64,000 nt of DNA from NCBI GenBank assembly GCA_003344405.1, contig NOWV01000005.1, positions 496,001 through 560,000 of the forward strand, read 5' to 3'. Shown here piece after piece: positions 24,375 through 36,795 of this stretch. The notes beneath the pieces are model-generated. The model did not search any database, was not told the origin of the DNA, and was given only the letters and a program-made list of their open reading frames with translations. This DNA comes from Trichoplax sp. H2. Taxonomy: Eukaryota; Placozoa; Uniplacotomia; Trichoplacea. Every line of letters starts with the position of its first letter. The stretch's first letter is position 1. Made by a program: the position numbers and the translations under genes.

Positions 24375-26163
24375 AAGTGATGCTCGCAGATTAGATTGCA
24401 AGTTAGGCTTCTTCCTTTTTCTTCCTATTCTAAGCTATTACTTATATTAGAAAATACTACAAAAAAGGTATATTTTAGCTATTCTATAAAATGAATATTG
24501 GAATTTTTGGTAACACTTATTTCAAATATGAAATTGCCATCAGGATTTAATATTTTCGTAAGAAATTATAACCTGCTCATATAAAAAGATCAATGTATAT
24601 AAATTGAAATCTACTGAATCTATTTTTCTTGTTTTATTTATCTTAAATTATGAATTGAATTCTATACTCGCATTGTAATCTGCGGTCATGATGGCTGCGA
24701 CCATTGCCAAAGATTTAAGTTGAGATTGATATTCAGGCTTATTACCAAATATGAACAATTTAATCCTGCCTGTATATAATTAATTAGATAATTAATTTAT
24801 ATGTGCCCTAGAATCAGGTTCTTAGGACATATAACTGGATTCTCTCTTTTATATATACTTTTTAAGATATTCCATTTCCTTATAGGGAAATATTCGATTA
24901 GCTCAGTTTAATAAATGATCGGTTGGAATTAAGCTAAGGTATTTAATATTCTTGAAATATCCTATAAAAACTGATAGTTTCTAACGTAGTTCAAGAAAAT
25001 TATAAAGTATTTTGGCCTTTTAATATAAAGTTTCAACGGTAATGAAAGACGAAATTGATCTCAAGTTTACTATTGGTCAATCCTTTTGTTGGAAACGTAA
25101 GCGTAATTATTATAAGTGCTGTATCACATCTGATAGACTAGTATACCTATACAGTCTATAAAAGTGCATGAATCTTAGAATACATATCACGCGTAATATG
25201 TATAACCAATATGAATGAATGTCATATGCATAAAGTATACGCATATATGTGATTTATCGTTCAAAAAGTGGTAGTTCAAATTCGTTAATATCCCGATAAT
25301 GTATTTTAATGATATTTTATCAGCATCATGGTGACAAAAATACCGTTAGTATAGGAATGATAAATTATAAAAGCATTTTTGATGGTATAATTTGTATAAA
25401 TACGTATAGCAATAGCAATATTTTGCGATAAGCTAGTCTTTCATTGCTTTTAAATCTTAAAACACCATTATAAATTATGATTTGGCAAGAAAGTTACGCA
25501 AAATGTGTAGTATCACACATTATGCACATTATTTAAATATTGCACAAATGATGTAATTAATTTTTTAATTAATTAATCTTTTCCAGAAAACAAAATTAGT
25601 AAACGATTAAAGAAAATTATTAAAATTCAGCATCTTTAGCAACTTTCATACTGAATCGTTTAAAATTGAACAGTATTGTGCGCAGCAAATATAGCGTAGG
25701 GGTTGATTTTAAAAGTTCAAATATTGTATTTAGACATGTGAAGTCTGCAAAAGCTTCGTCATCTTAAAGTTATAATTTACAGGTTGGTAATGTAAAAACT
25801 AAAAAAGGACACATTGCTGCTAGGATTTTCAACTTAAATAGAAATTGAGGTGAAATTGAGACGGAATTACGTAATCTTTTCATAAATTTATAATACTATC
25901 GTATGAGACTTTCTTAAATTTCATTGAGATCACTAGGTTGAGAGTATACAATAATCATCCATATAACATAATCGAGCATTTAGTTTTTGAACACGTTTCA
26001 GATCAGATTTATCCTAATACAAACTGCTTACTACCGATGCAGGTTTGTAAATCTATTACAAAATATAATTCTAAACATGAACGAAGCATTCGATTAAATT
26101 TTAGATATAAAGTCAAGATTTAAATTTATATTATTTTAAAGCAAAGTTAATAGAAAATACTAG
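24375..26163. other. convergent intergenic region, CNBD1-like / SLC10A7-like
   Basis: About 1.8 kb of AT-rich DNA between two converging genes. No complete gene or array was found. A 61-codon open frame at 25938-26123 has no splice or family support. Confidence 0.55.
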
Positions 26164-29100
26164 CTATACTGTAGACACATAAATGGAACCATGTTTGGTC
26201 GTGCCATCGGTTGGGGATACATTTACGTCATCTTGGCTTATTGGTTTATTAGTATCTTCCTCTTGCACCTCTTTTTCCTCTCTACCGTATTTTGACCATT
26301 TAGCAACTACGAGCGAATCTGCTAGAATTTGTGTCATATGTGCAATAACCACAGAAACTGTCATTAGACCCTGATTAGCAAGAGTGACGGGTGAATATGA
26401 TATTAAAACTACTGCGATAGAAAGAGTTTTTTGGCTTGCTAAGATGACCACACTTTTAGTTGCTTTAATATCTAACCGTAGTACGAGCCATGATACTGAC
26501 CAATTAGTCAATAAAAATATGATATGGATTGCTAGCGACCACAGAATAATCATAATTATGTTCTGAGGTTCTATAAAGTTGAATGCCCCAGTTGCTCGAG
26601 CATTACTGACCTTCATCCAAGGTATGATGATTAAAGCGAAGGAACTTGTCAATTTTGATAAGTTACTGTATTTTTTAACATATTTCGCGACTACTTTAAT
26701 ATATGATAGAGCCTTTCCAACCTGTGCAAACAGAAATTAACGTTTAATGAGTCATTTTGGCCATACTGATAGTTACCGTATATAACACAGTACTTTTGTG
26801 TGAGCAATATGCAGCTATAACAAGTACGGTACAAAGCATAGCAAATAAATTCAATCTTAAGTTTATAGATGTATACCAAATGCTATCTTTCTTACCAGTA
26901 AGGGTAACAAGACAGTTAAGGTTAGATTTCGGATTAAAATTCCGATATCAGCAGGAGTAATTGAAGAGTTGACGATAGTTAGCCAAGCAACAATTAGCGG
27001 GCTAAGGAAAGCTCCTAAAACGTTCGATGTTACAGTTAGCATCACTGCCAATGCATAATTTCCACCTGCTTGACCAGCCTGCCAGAATAATTTAAACAAG
27101 AGATTGTTGTATGTAAATAGTTTTTATTCGATTATTAATTATTTGAAGTTTATAACGCCTTGAGTTGACTACGGTACATATAGATACAAGTATTTAAATT
27201 TTACGAGGAAATGGGCTTTATTCATAGGTAACCTAGCTACCTCTATAAAAATCCAATTAAAGTCTTTGTATGGATTTGAAATAAAGTAAACTATAAAGAT
27301 TTAGTAAAAAAATTATAGTACCGTATATATTTCATCTCTAGAAGTGAACAATTTAAGAGCTGTAAAATCTAAAATGGTATGGCTAACGCACATCTTAGCG
27401 TAGAATTACTGTAAAATAAAGCTATAGTACAGAGTTGAGGTTCAATACTATTAGTGAAACTGGTGTATACGAATATTATACTTTATTTTTACATAAACCC
27501 ATGATTCAAGAGCTGCTAATAGTGTTTAATGTAGCATGAATAAGATCAGCTTCCTTATAAACAGTAATATGTACTCGTATTTGGGTTCTATATAATAACA
27601 GTGATAAAATCAGTATATTATCGTAGTGTAGAACTCACTTCCTACAGCTCTTAAATCATACACGTACGCGTATATTGATTTAAGAGCTGTTACTAAGATT
27701 TCAGTCATAATACGATAAATATGGTCGTTTTTCGGAGTAATATTTAGTATAAGCTATCCATACTACTGTGGGTAAATTTAATATAACAACAAGTGGCAAA
27801 AATTAGTATTGCCTATTGTAATACACGCTCAACCTTAGCATGGTTCAAGAGCTGCTTAGAGTCGTACGATTTAGCTCATTATTTTATTATAGAAATGACT
27901 ATAAATTATGATAACTAGAGGTAACATAATATCAAAGACGAAATTAGTATCGCTAGTGAAACTCTATCTCTGCAAATACTAATAACCCTACGAGTTGTTG
28001 CATGGATTTAATTAATGAATTAATTAAAGTAGTATGGACAAAGTCTTTCCGTTACGGAAATTCTGCGTGTATGCTCGATAATACTTTTGATATGCATGTT
28101 CTACCTCAGCATTAATGAATTTAAAAGCTGCTTATACGTATGCTTTAGAGTGGCATACACAGGATCACTATTATGTTGCAAAAGTTTTTATACAACAAAC
28201 TACTCTATTTTGTTAGGAACTGTAGTGCGCGGAGTGCTGAATTGAGTCAGAGGATTAACTATTCAGTATTATTGTATAGTACATCAATAAATCGCGTAAG
28301 AGGACAATTTATAAGGTATTAATATCTACTACTGTATGATTTAAATTAATAAAAAATAAGAATAGCTTGAGTGCATAACAGGATGATATCGTGGTTACCT
28401 ATTTGCGTTTAGTAAGAATATCGGCGTAAACTAAAGCAACAATCCTGTATTAGCGTATCATTCATTCATTAAATATAATGGATTAATTTTTTAAGTTGTA
28501 TGACAACAGGCTTGATGAGTTTGATCATTGCCGCTTGCTTATCCATGTGTAGACTGATTAATTCCCATGACTAAATTAATTTTAAACGATCGTATTTGTT
28601 GTTACCGATCAGGGTTTAATAAGAATGTTGGCGTAGAATAAAGCTACTATCTGACGTTAACTCATTATCCATTCATTCATTGAATGTCATGGATTAATAT
28701 TTTAAATTGATTGACAAGAGCGTTGATAAGTTTACGACATTTGAGATCACTTTCATTTCACGGACCAGGACTATAGGACTGGTCTGTGAAATGAAATGGA
28801 TCTGATAGTTGATCATTATCTTATGTCTATGCATTTCTAGACTAGTCAATTTACGTCATTTATAAGTCCTAGTTTTAGTCAATGGATTAGATTGGATGTA
28901 TATTACTTACCATTAAGACTCCAGATGAAATGGTGCATGGGCAGCAAAAGAATATCTGCAATCCAATACTGAAATCAGCTGGTCCAAGAATATTACTGCT
29001 AGCATTATCGATATTCATGGACGTATTAGTATAATTAGCGGTAGTCGGTGGCAAATAAGGTAATAGTGATGTTAACTTAGTTCCAATAACTGATGTTACC

Positions 29101-29471
29101 AAGAAAATACTTAATAATCCCCATAACGATGCTCGAAATGATTTGAGTGCTTTCAATAAGTCATCCGTTTTTAATTTCAGGCCACTATTGAGAAAGATGT
29201 AAACGATGCAAATATACTGTAAAGGCGTTTGCGATAAGTAAGCTCCAGGTTGTGGCACTAATATACCAAAGATCAAGAGTACTATCAAGCCAATCGGTAA
29301 ATGATATGCAAATAAGATAGAAGAGATACGTTGTCGCCGTGTCAATGGCTGATTTTGTTCAGATTTTTTTTCATCATCATGATTGATCTCATTTGCTGAT
29401 TTCCTATCGCCATCCACATGATTATGATCGATCGCTGCGCTATCATGGCGATTATCATCGTCGACTGCCAT
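26164..29471 (-). CDS. SLC10A7: SLC10A7-like solute carrier (SBF-like family)
   Basis: Three coding exons in transcript order: 28911-29471, 26896-27078, 26164-26721; 433 residues, all junctions phase 0. Human SLC10A7 is about 340-360; the extra length is a charged N-terminal tail (about 48 residues, His/Asp-rich) and an acidic C-terminal tail after the last helix. Known: SLC10A7 is an orphan bile-acid-transporter-fold membrane protein linked to Golgi calcium handling and glycosylation. Seen: a helix after the N-tail (LPIGLIVLLIFGILVPQPG), the family segment FLNSGLKLKTDDL, the glycine-rich core CCPCTISSGVLM joined across intron 2 to AGQAGGNYALAVMLT, and ASQKTLSIAVVLIS near the C-terminal half. 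Intron 1 (26722-26895) is short; the large 1.8-kb intron (27079-28910) is full of diverged repeats and hairpins. Subfamily is inferred from motifs; a sister SBF-like clade is possible. Confidence 0.85.
27345..28140. repeat. dispersed AAGAGCTG repeats and a 15-bp-arm hairpin in an intron
   Basis: Within the large SLC10A7-like intron the phrase T(T)AAGAGCTG or TCAAGAGCTGCT recurs near 27352, 27508, 27682, 27845 and 28123. One copy forms a perfect inverted repeat (27644-27658 with 27676-27690; arm ACAGCTCTTAAATCA). The spacing is irregular (about 150-340 bases), so these look like remnants of an old tandem or transposon-derived unit. Confidence 0.5.
28400..28860. repeat. diverged direct duplication, second copy interrupted by a palindrome
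   Basis: A stretch starting near 28405 (TTTAGTAAGAATATCGGCGT) recurs near 28617 (TTTAATAAGAATGTTGGCGT) and stays alignable for roughly 180 bases. The second copy contains about 70 extra bases including an inverted repeat with 18-base arms (28751-28768 and 28779-28796; arm TTTCATTTCACGGACCAG, 17 of 18 paired). The first copy lacks this, marking it as an insertion. Confidence 0.6.
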
Positions 29472-29787
29472 GGATATCCTCTACCTTACTCTATCCAATT
29501 CGTCACCAATTGAAAAGGAAATGATTATCCAATCAATCGATTACAAGCTTCAATTACTATCGGCAAGCAAAATCCAATCGATGATTGCCAAGATTTCCAA
29601 CTGGATAACGTAATTTGTTGACAGCGAGGGAGGGCCAAAGCTGATGAGAGACTCCTTGCAAGATCAGATTGGATGTTAACGATTTGACTATATGACCTCG
29701 TCCATTCTAAGCCTGGTATTGGTACTGTAGCAGGATGATGAAAGACTGTAGATGCTGGTGTAATGCTTGATGGGATTTACAATACAA

Positions 29788-29815
29788 TGCACTGTACACT
29801 CTAGTGTACAGTGCA
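29788..29815. repeat. 28-bp palindrome with 13-bp arms
   Basis: TGCACTGTACACT, two central bases CT, then the exact reverse complement. It lies about 320 bases upstream of the SLC10A7-like start codon. Resembles the other GTAC-containing palindromes in the window. Confidence 0.7.
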
Positions 29816-30699
29816 AACGTCATCGGAAGATCATGGGGTGGGGCCCATTCAAGAAACAATGTTCGCTTGACTTAATCCTAAGTACGCCATCAGTACTTTG
29901 TAATCTAGTATAAATGGTATTGTTTCTGGATCGGCATTGGCACTAGTCATCATCGAGTGACCCCCCGACTAGTGAAGCTGAAGTGATTGCATCACCCAAG
30001 CACGGACGTGTTGACGAACGGATATTGAAACAGGTGGACGGGAAGGACGGACTACTTCACTTCTTTTGGGGGGGGCCATAGTTTTCATACCAAACTAATA
30101 CAAACTCACGTCGCTTTGCTGACGTTTTACGATAATGTACTTATTTGTTAATAATTAACAGATAGTATTACCATTCGACATTATATATATCCCGGTAATA
30201 GCCAGGCACTACTATATTCACAGCTATGCTTCTAGAATACTACTTTTCAATAATGCATTCACAGATGAAATGCTATGACTAACTAGTTTGAAAAAGGGAT
30301 ATACTGTACTAATTTGACTATTTAGTATGGAAAGTATAAAATAAGAAGAGGAGTAGTCCCAGTCGATGGCCTATCTGCCTATGTCGGCAGGTTATCTACA
30401 AGAATTTCCTATTTTAAATTTGGGACATTCACACAATTACCGAGGAATAGTGTTATAGTATCGAATATTTTTTCCCGCCTCGTACGAGTAAATTACTGTA
30501 AACTCCTGCAGGTTGTAGACAAACTCGAACGTTAGGGAATGCCTAAATTTATATTGAATAAATCCTATGGGATGATTACCCTTAGTAATTACTAGCATAT
30601 ATATATATATATATATAATTAATTAATTTAATTTAATGATAACTAGTTGAGCCCGCTCGCTGCAATCATAATTCGACGTCAGGTAGTTAAAATGTTATC

Positions 30700-31390
30700 T
30701 AAAAATGAATAAGCCAACCATTTCTCAAATACTTCAGGAAATACGACGTTTGTTGGTTTGCGGCTCAACGCTATAATTCCAACTGATACATAGACGGAAA
30801 ATGGACCAAGTTATTTCTATATTAGAAAATGAACTAGTCAATCATTTCTCAAATACTTCAGGAAATACGATGTTTGTTTGCTTACGGCTCAATGCTATAA
30901 TTCCAACTGATACATAGACGGAAAACGGACCATGTTATTTCTATATTAGAAAATGAACAAGTCAGCCATTTCTCAAATACTTCAGGAAATACGATATCTG
31001 TTTGCAATACCTGCAACTAAATGCTATAATTCATTTAAATTCACGAAGTTACCAACTGATACACAGACGGATAACGGGCCAAATTACTTTCTATACTAAA
31101 AAATGAAGAAGTCAACCATTTCTCCAATACTTCAGGAAATACGATTGTTTGCTTACGGCTTAATGTAACTATTACTTTAAATTCACAAATTTGCCAACTG
31201 ATGCATAGACGGAAAACGGACCAAATTATTTTCTGTATTAAAAAATGAATAAGTCAACCATTTCTTACATACTTCAGGAAATATGGTATTTATTTGTTTG
31301 CGATTTAACGCAATAATGCCCGTTAATTCGCGAATTTCCTAACTGATACTCAGACAGAAAACGGGTTAAATGATTTTCTATAATATAGAT
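30700..31390. repeat. minisatellite, five diverged copies of about 125-150 bp
   Basis: Units start near 30703, 30826, 30950, 31100 and 31246. Each contains CATTTCTCAAATACTTCAGG, then a TGTTTG stretch, then CCAACTGATACATAGACGG. Copies differ by point changes and small indels, so the array is old. Preceded by an AT microsatellite. No open frame runs through it. Confidence 0.85.
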
Positions 31391-32198
31391 TATTAACATC
31401 GAAATATGGACAAACTTGAAATTGGACAGCTATCAAATTAATGCTGAAGCTCTATGAAGTTATTATTTACATCATTATATGCAATGAAAATTGATACTTT
31501 CAATGATAAAGAGTGTCATCTTCAAGATCTGCATTACTACTATTAAAATTGTGGTTTTTAAGTTAAAAGGAAATGAATGAAATCCATGAATCGTTCCTAA
31601 AGTGTAAAAAATTGTTGTGGCTTAAACAACATTTCTTGTCAGTTAAATTATATATTGAGCTATAAATGTGGAATTATACTACACATTATAGCGAATAGCT
31701 TTAATAATATTTCCGAGCAGCTACTTTTACCAGTGTAGTTTACTTTCTTTCGCTGCCAAACATAGGAGCTGGTATTCTATTTGTGGTACTGTGATTTAAC
31801 CTTTTTATTTTATAGATATATAAACAAAAATCAATTTAACATCTCTGAAGGCAAGATCGAGGTAACTTTATCATCGACCTTTAGAATTATAGAAGGCTAT
31901 CATTTTATATTATTTCTGATCATGAAATAATTTATTTAATCCGCCATTGTAACTGCATCCATTTGTTGCCGACAATATTATCTACACACATAGTACAAAT
32001 AATACTCGCATATTAATAGAAGAAAATACTTGAAATATAAACAGAGTTATTGTGTTGCAATTAGTAGCCGATACTGAATTTATCGTACAGATGGACCACA
32101 GATAATGGTATAAAACAGTTTAAAAAGACATCTTTAGGCTGTATCAACAAGAATGAATTTCAATATAGATACTTCCATATTGATAGATATTGTTGCGG

Positions 32199-34682
32199 CT
32201 ACAATCTTTTCGTCGTAATATTAAAATTAAAATCGGTGGCATTTATAGCATTATCCAAGGCGGAAGATAGTAAAGTTTGAGTCTCAGCTTCTGTAAGAGA
32301 GATTTCGTTACATACTGTTTGACAACCATTATCAACAGTAAATACTGGGTCTTCTTTCGAGTGCTCCAATAACGGGGTAAAATTACTATCAACCTTATAT
32401 GGCTCTTGATTTGACGCGAGATTCTCTTTAAGCGAATGGTGACAAGAATTAGATAATCCATATTTACCTTTTTCTTTATCACATGCTTCAAGGTCAACGG
32501 TATCGATGCTATCTAAAAATTTCTGTAATTCTTCAACGTTGATGGTGCTAAACTGTGTTTGAGTGCCAGAATCAATCATATCAGCATATTCTGATAAAGT
32601 CGTTTGAACTTTGACGTCGAAATGGCGAGGTATATCTGAGTAATTTAAATTTCTAGTACTTTGTGATTGTTCAGTATATATGCTTTTATCGGTTGCGGTA
32701 ACGCCATTAAAATCAATATCATCAACAGTCAGATTATTATCACCGCTTAACGTCGAGGAGCAACAGTTGTTAAAGGTTTGTGGCGTTTGCGGTACTAGAA
32801 GTAAATTAATACCAAAGGAAAATCAAGATACAAGCTCAAGTGCATCCTGGTAAACGTAAATTTCATTATACTGACTCAATACAGTATACTGTAATAGCTT
32901 TTCGTATATATATAAGCGTTCTTCAAGTTTTACAACATCTTTCACTATCTACTGAGATAAACATCAACTATAAAGCAATACATTACTGTATATCATTACC
33001 GAAATGAATAGTCTGATCCTCAGTATAGGCGTCACCTCCTAGTAAATTACATTGAACATCTTTGCTAGCTGATTGTCTGTCTTGCGTCTGAGTACAAGTG
33101 CTAATAACATCAGCACTCGTAGTCTGGACATAGTCGTCTGAAATCGATAAGTAAGTCATGGAACATTTGTTCACCAATCTTTCAGTAGCTTCATCCCGGT
33201 AGGTCTGGATTTGTGTCAGCGATGGTGTTTGTGTTCCATAAGAAACCAGCAGCCTGTTACTGCAATTACTATCGATACCTTCAGTTTGTGTTTCTACGGA
33301 AAATAACATCTACAAATGGGATACACAAAAAAATGTTAGTCTAATGCTACTATCCTTACCATTGTAAAAAAACTGATTACCGTTAGCAACTAATGAATAA
33401 ATACATAGTTTACAAAACTTTTTTTAAAACAAGAAGAAAGTTAGCTACTTTATTTATATTACTTCAGAGGCAGTCAATTCATGATTTCCATTTTTATTGA
33501 CCTCCTTCAAGACTGGTTGAGGTAGTATAGGGCGATATCGTGCACTTTTCAAATTTCCTGTAGAGGTAAAAAGATTCTTTAGAGGATAGCCCTATCCTTT
33601 CATTATCTCGTAATTACAACATCAAGATAGCATAAATAGTGGAGAAGCAGTACTGTGTTTCGTTTTGCCATTTAGATGTTTACAAGTCTATACCTGTACC
33701 AGAGTCTTTCTCGATGATATTGTCGTTCCTTAAATTTTCGTGTCTATAGTTGGTTGTAATAGTGAATGATTGCAAGATCATATGTTTATAAGAGTACAAG
33801 CATATACCAAGCTTACTTAGCAATTATATACAATAAAGTTGAATTGACCTTAACCATGACTTAAAGCGTGAATACGATAATAATAGAATTGAAATTGGCG
33901 AAATGCAAATAGAATGATTCTAAAAATTTCATGATTTGATAACACCTTTGTGATTACTGTATTATTGCACATTTGCAAAATGGATACAGATTTATGCCTG
34001 CATTGAAATTGGACTTTAATAGCTATTGACAGTATTGTCGTAAAGATTTAGTTGGCATCACTTACGCTACATAATTCGAGTTGTTGCTTTCTGACATCTG
34101 ATGAGATGTGCGCTTAAGGTGCATTAAGAGGGCATGTTTATTAAATTGCTTTTTGCAAGTCCCACACTGGAATAGCTTTCCACATAATTGTTGATGACGT
34201 TTGCAAACATCGGCCATTCCGAAAGATTTCGTGCAATTGATGCAGTGAAATTTCTTTTCACCATGGATAGATAAGTAATGCTGTAGATATAGAAGATACT
34301 GGAAATCAGATAGGTAATCTACCAAGACGTAGGATCAAGCTTGTTGAGCGCGAAATTAAATAAAAGTTACCTGTTTTACTTGTGAAAATCGATTAAAGGG
34401 TCTGTTACTATCTTTACTTCTTGAGCATCCTGTTATTGGGCAATAGTAATGACGTTTAGGTGGTCCTTTATGATCATTCTTATGCTGGCGAGTGTTGTGG
34501 TGTGGATTGTAAACTTGGTTATGACTCAATCCAGTGGTTATTCGATGGATTTTAGCTAAGTGCATTTTCAAAGCGGAAGGATTGGAGAATAACTTGCCAC
34601 ATTTATCCACAGGACAAAGAACGCGGTTCTGGATGACGTTCAACTCCTCTTCAGTAGGACATATCGTTTCGATTGATTCCAT
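32199..34682 (-). CDS. ATMIN: ATMIN/ASCIZ-like zinc-finger protein with TQT (LC8-binding) motifs
   Basis: Six coding exons in transcript order: 34371-34682, 34066-34280, 33694-33743, 33463-33557, 33000-33309, 32199-32794; 525 residues, all phases close. Known: ATMIN (ASCIZ) is a C2H2 factor that drives DYNLL1 expression and is inhibited when DYNLL1 (LC8) binds its many TQT motifs; it also affects ATM signalling. Seen: four N-terminal zinc fingers (VLCPVDKCGKLF..H...H; YYCPITGC..H....H joined across intron 1; FHCINCTKSFG; FQCGTCKKQFNKHALLMH), then RPILPQPVLK. A disordered Thr/Ser/Gln-rich half follows with at least seven TQT-like sites: ETQTEG, YGTQTPS, CTQTQD, KVQTTL, SGTQTQ, NGCQTV, AETQTL. 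Human ATMIN is longer (about 820) with more sites. Orthology rests on finger spacing plus TQT ladder. Confidence 0.9.
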
Positions 34683-36795
34683 GCTTGAGTCTTTCTAAAT
34701 TTACAGTTAGCATAATAGATAACCTGTAAATATGACGGATTAATAATACGCGATTTAGTTGACGTAAAGTTAAGTATCTTTGATTTTTATAATTACGGTT
34801 AATTAAGATTTCTTTTGAATCCTCTTCTTGTTCTGTGATGCTATAATATATATGTATATCTAAGAACTAGGTAATGCAATCTTGGATACTCGTAAAAGTA
34901 ATTCTATGGACGTTCTTTATGATTATTTGCCTGACATTAATACGACAAGTACTATATCTGTAGTCATTCTAGCGGTACACTTACAAGTATAGTATACTCG
35001 TCATAATCAATTTTTGGAAATTGCCATAGTAAATAAACCGCTACCAAGAGATTAGTTTACAGTAATTGCAAACGTATGTATTCAACTCCTGTTAATGAAT
35101 AGATGTAGCCTATACGAACTGTCAATAATATTATTATCTAAGTTGTTTAAGATGGCTTAAAGTACATCCATTGAATACAAGTAGTGATCGTTAGTTTTTC
35201 AATATCGTTATTTAAATTGTTTGTCATCACTATTAAAATGTAACTGGTAAATTACCCATTTTGATGAACGATCATAAAATCTTGAATAAGCTGTCAATGC
35301 AATCTACGTAAGTGAAAATATCCTGCCAGTTAGGCTACTATTAGGTCATTGCAGGATTTGATCAACTTGTTCGTTGTTGATTGTAGGTCATGATCGTTGT
35401 GATGCAATTATCTCATCACTAGACTGTCCTAATATACAAGTAGATAAATCACTTACGGTGAAATGAAATTTTGTAGCAGTCGTTCGTCTTAGTTGGTGCC
35501 ATATAGATGTAAACTTGGTTCGATGGCGATTATTTGCATCGTTTAGAGACTTGATAATGATTATAATTTCCAAAAGTAGGTGTAATAAGGGAAATCACCA
35601 ATGTTGACAGTACACAGCAAGTATTACCATGCTATCGATGACCTTTCAACGATCTTTCATGTTACACAATTTCCTTCATCGCTTAGAAAGGAAAGAATGA
35701 AGATTGTGATGTTATGGCTATAGCTATGAGTGATTAAAATTTCATCCTCGTAGGAATGAAGATCTTACAAGAATTTGGTGATGGCGACAATTGGTTTCCA
35801 TAGCAAGCATCTCAATAGATGGCGTAAAGAGATTGTTTAATTACAGGCGTTAGACTGGTCAGAGGCGAGCGTTCTAGCACAGTAGCTCGAGTATAATATG
35901 TGTAAAACGATTATCACCCCATAGGTCAACTTTTCTGAGTTCGATAACTGAAATATACACTCTATTATGGTGACAGCTCATTTTACACAATAAGTAGACA
36001 TCATCGAGTTACGATATAGACATACAGACAGACAGATCGCCTCATTCCAAGTCTATCACCTAGAGTGCTCATACATCGCTCAAATAATCATAGAATATAT
36101 TCTTCAATAAGAAAGAAATCTGTATTCGTATGGCATCAAGACTTGCATGCTTTCACCGCAAGCGTGGAATAGTAGAGAATCTGAGTACAGTATTTACACA
36201 GTTGGAGAATTTGAATGGTTTTCTATAAGACTCGTTGCTATGTATTATACAGTATATTCTAGGCTATCGCAGTCCCACCACTTCTTAGAGACGCACCACC
36301 ACCAGCCTGAACTCATTTTCTACTTCCTTCCATTGCAAAATATTACCTAAAATAATTTGCCAACATTATATCTACCTTCTCCAAGTTGGAAATATCCAAG
36401 GTAAATGATGTTGATGTTGAATGATGTATTTACTTGTAGGATATCTAGTGTACGATCTTAATTATCAATCGTCGATTATGGTCGAGGGTAAAATAATCCA
36501 CACCTTGTGATCAGAATTTGTACAGATGGCCTACGTGGAGACGCGATCAAGGTTGGAGATCGGATTGAATGGATGCAGTTAACTTGCAAGCCATATTTAT
36601 AGATAGTCCTTGATTGATCCCATATTTTTTGAATTGAATCCTTTGAGATTAGGCAATATTCTACCTTGTCAACTGTGTGATAGACTAGTTCTGTTATTAT
36701 TTTAACTGTTGATGATATTGTTGGCTAACGATGGTGAAAACTACTCCAGCTTTTCTAACCCAAATCATCAGCCGATCATTTAAACCATTGTTTAG
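34683..36795. other. intergenic region 5' of ATMIN-like gene
   Basis: Presumed ATMIN-like promoter near 34683-35000. No gene, array or RNA recognised; small open frames at 35388-35573 (-) and 36147-36350 (+) have no support. Confidence 0.5.

Larger units (their letters stand above)
29472..32198. other. intergenic region with repeats
   Basis: Upstream of the SLC10A7-like start and downstream of the ATMIN-like stop. It holds a palindrome at 29788-29815, a G-run near 30066, an AT dinucleotide tract (about 30597-30617) and a five-copy tandem array (30700-31390). No gene recognised. Confidence 0.6.
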
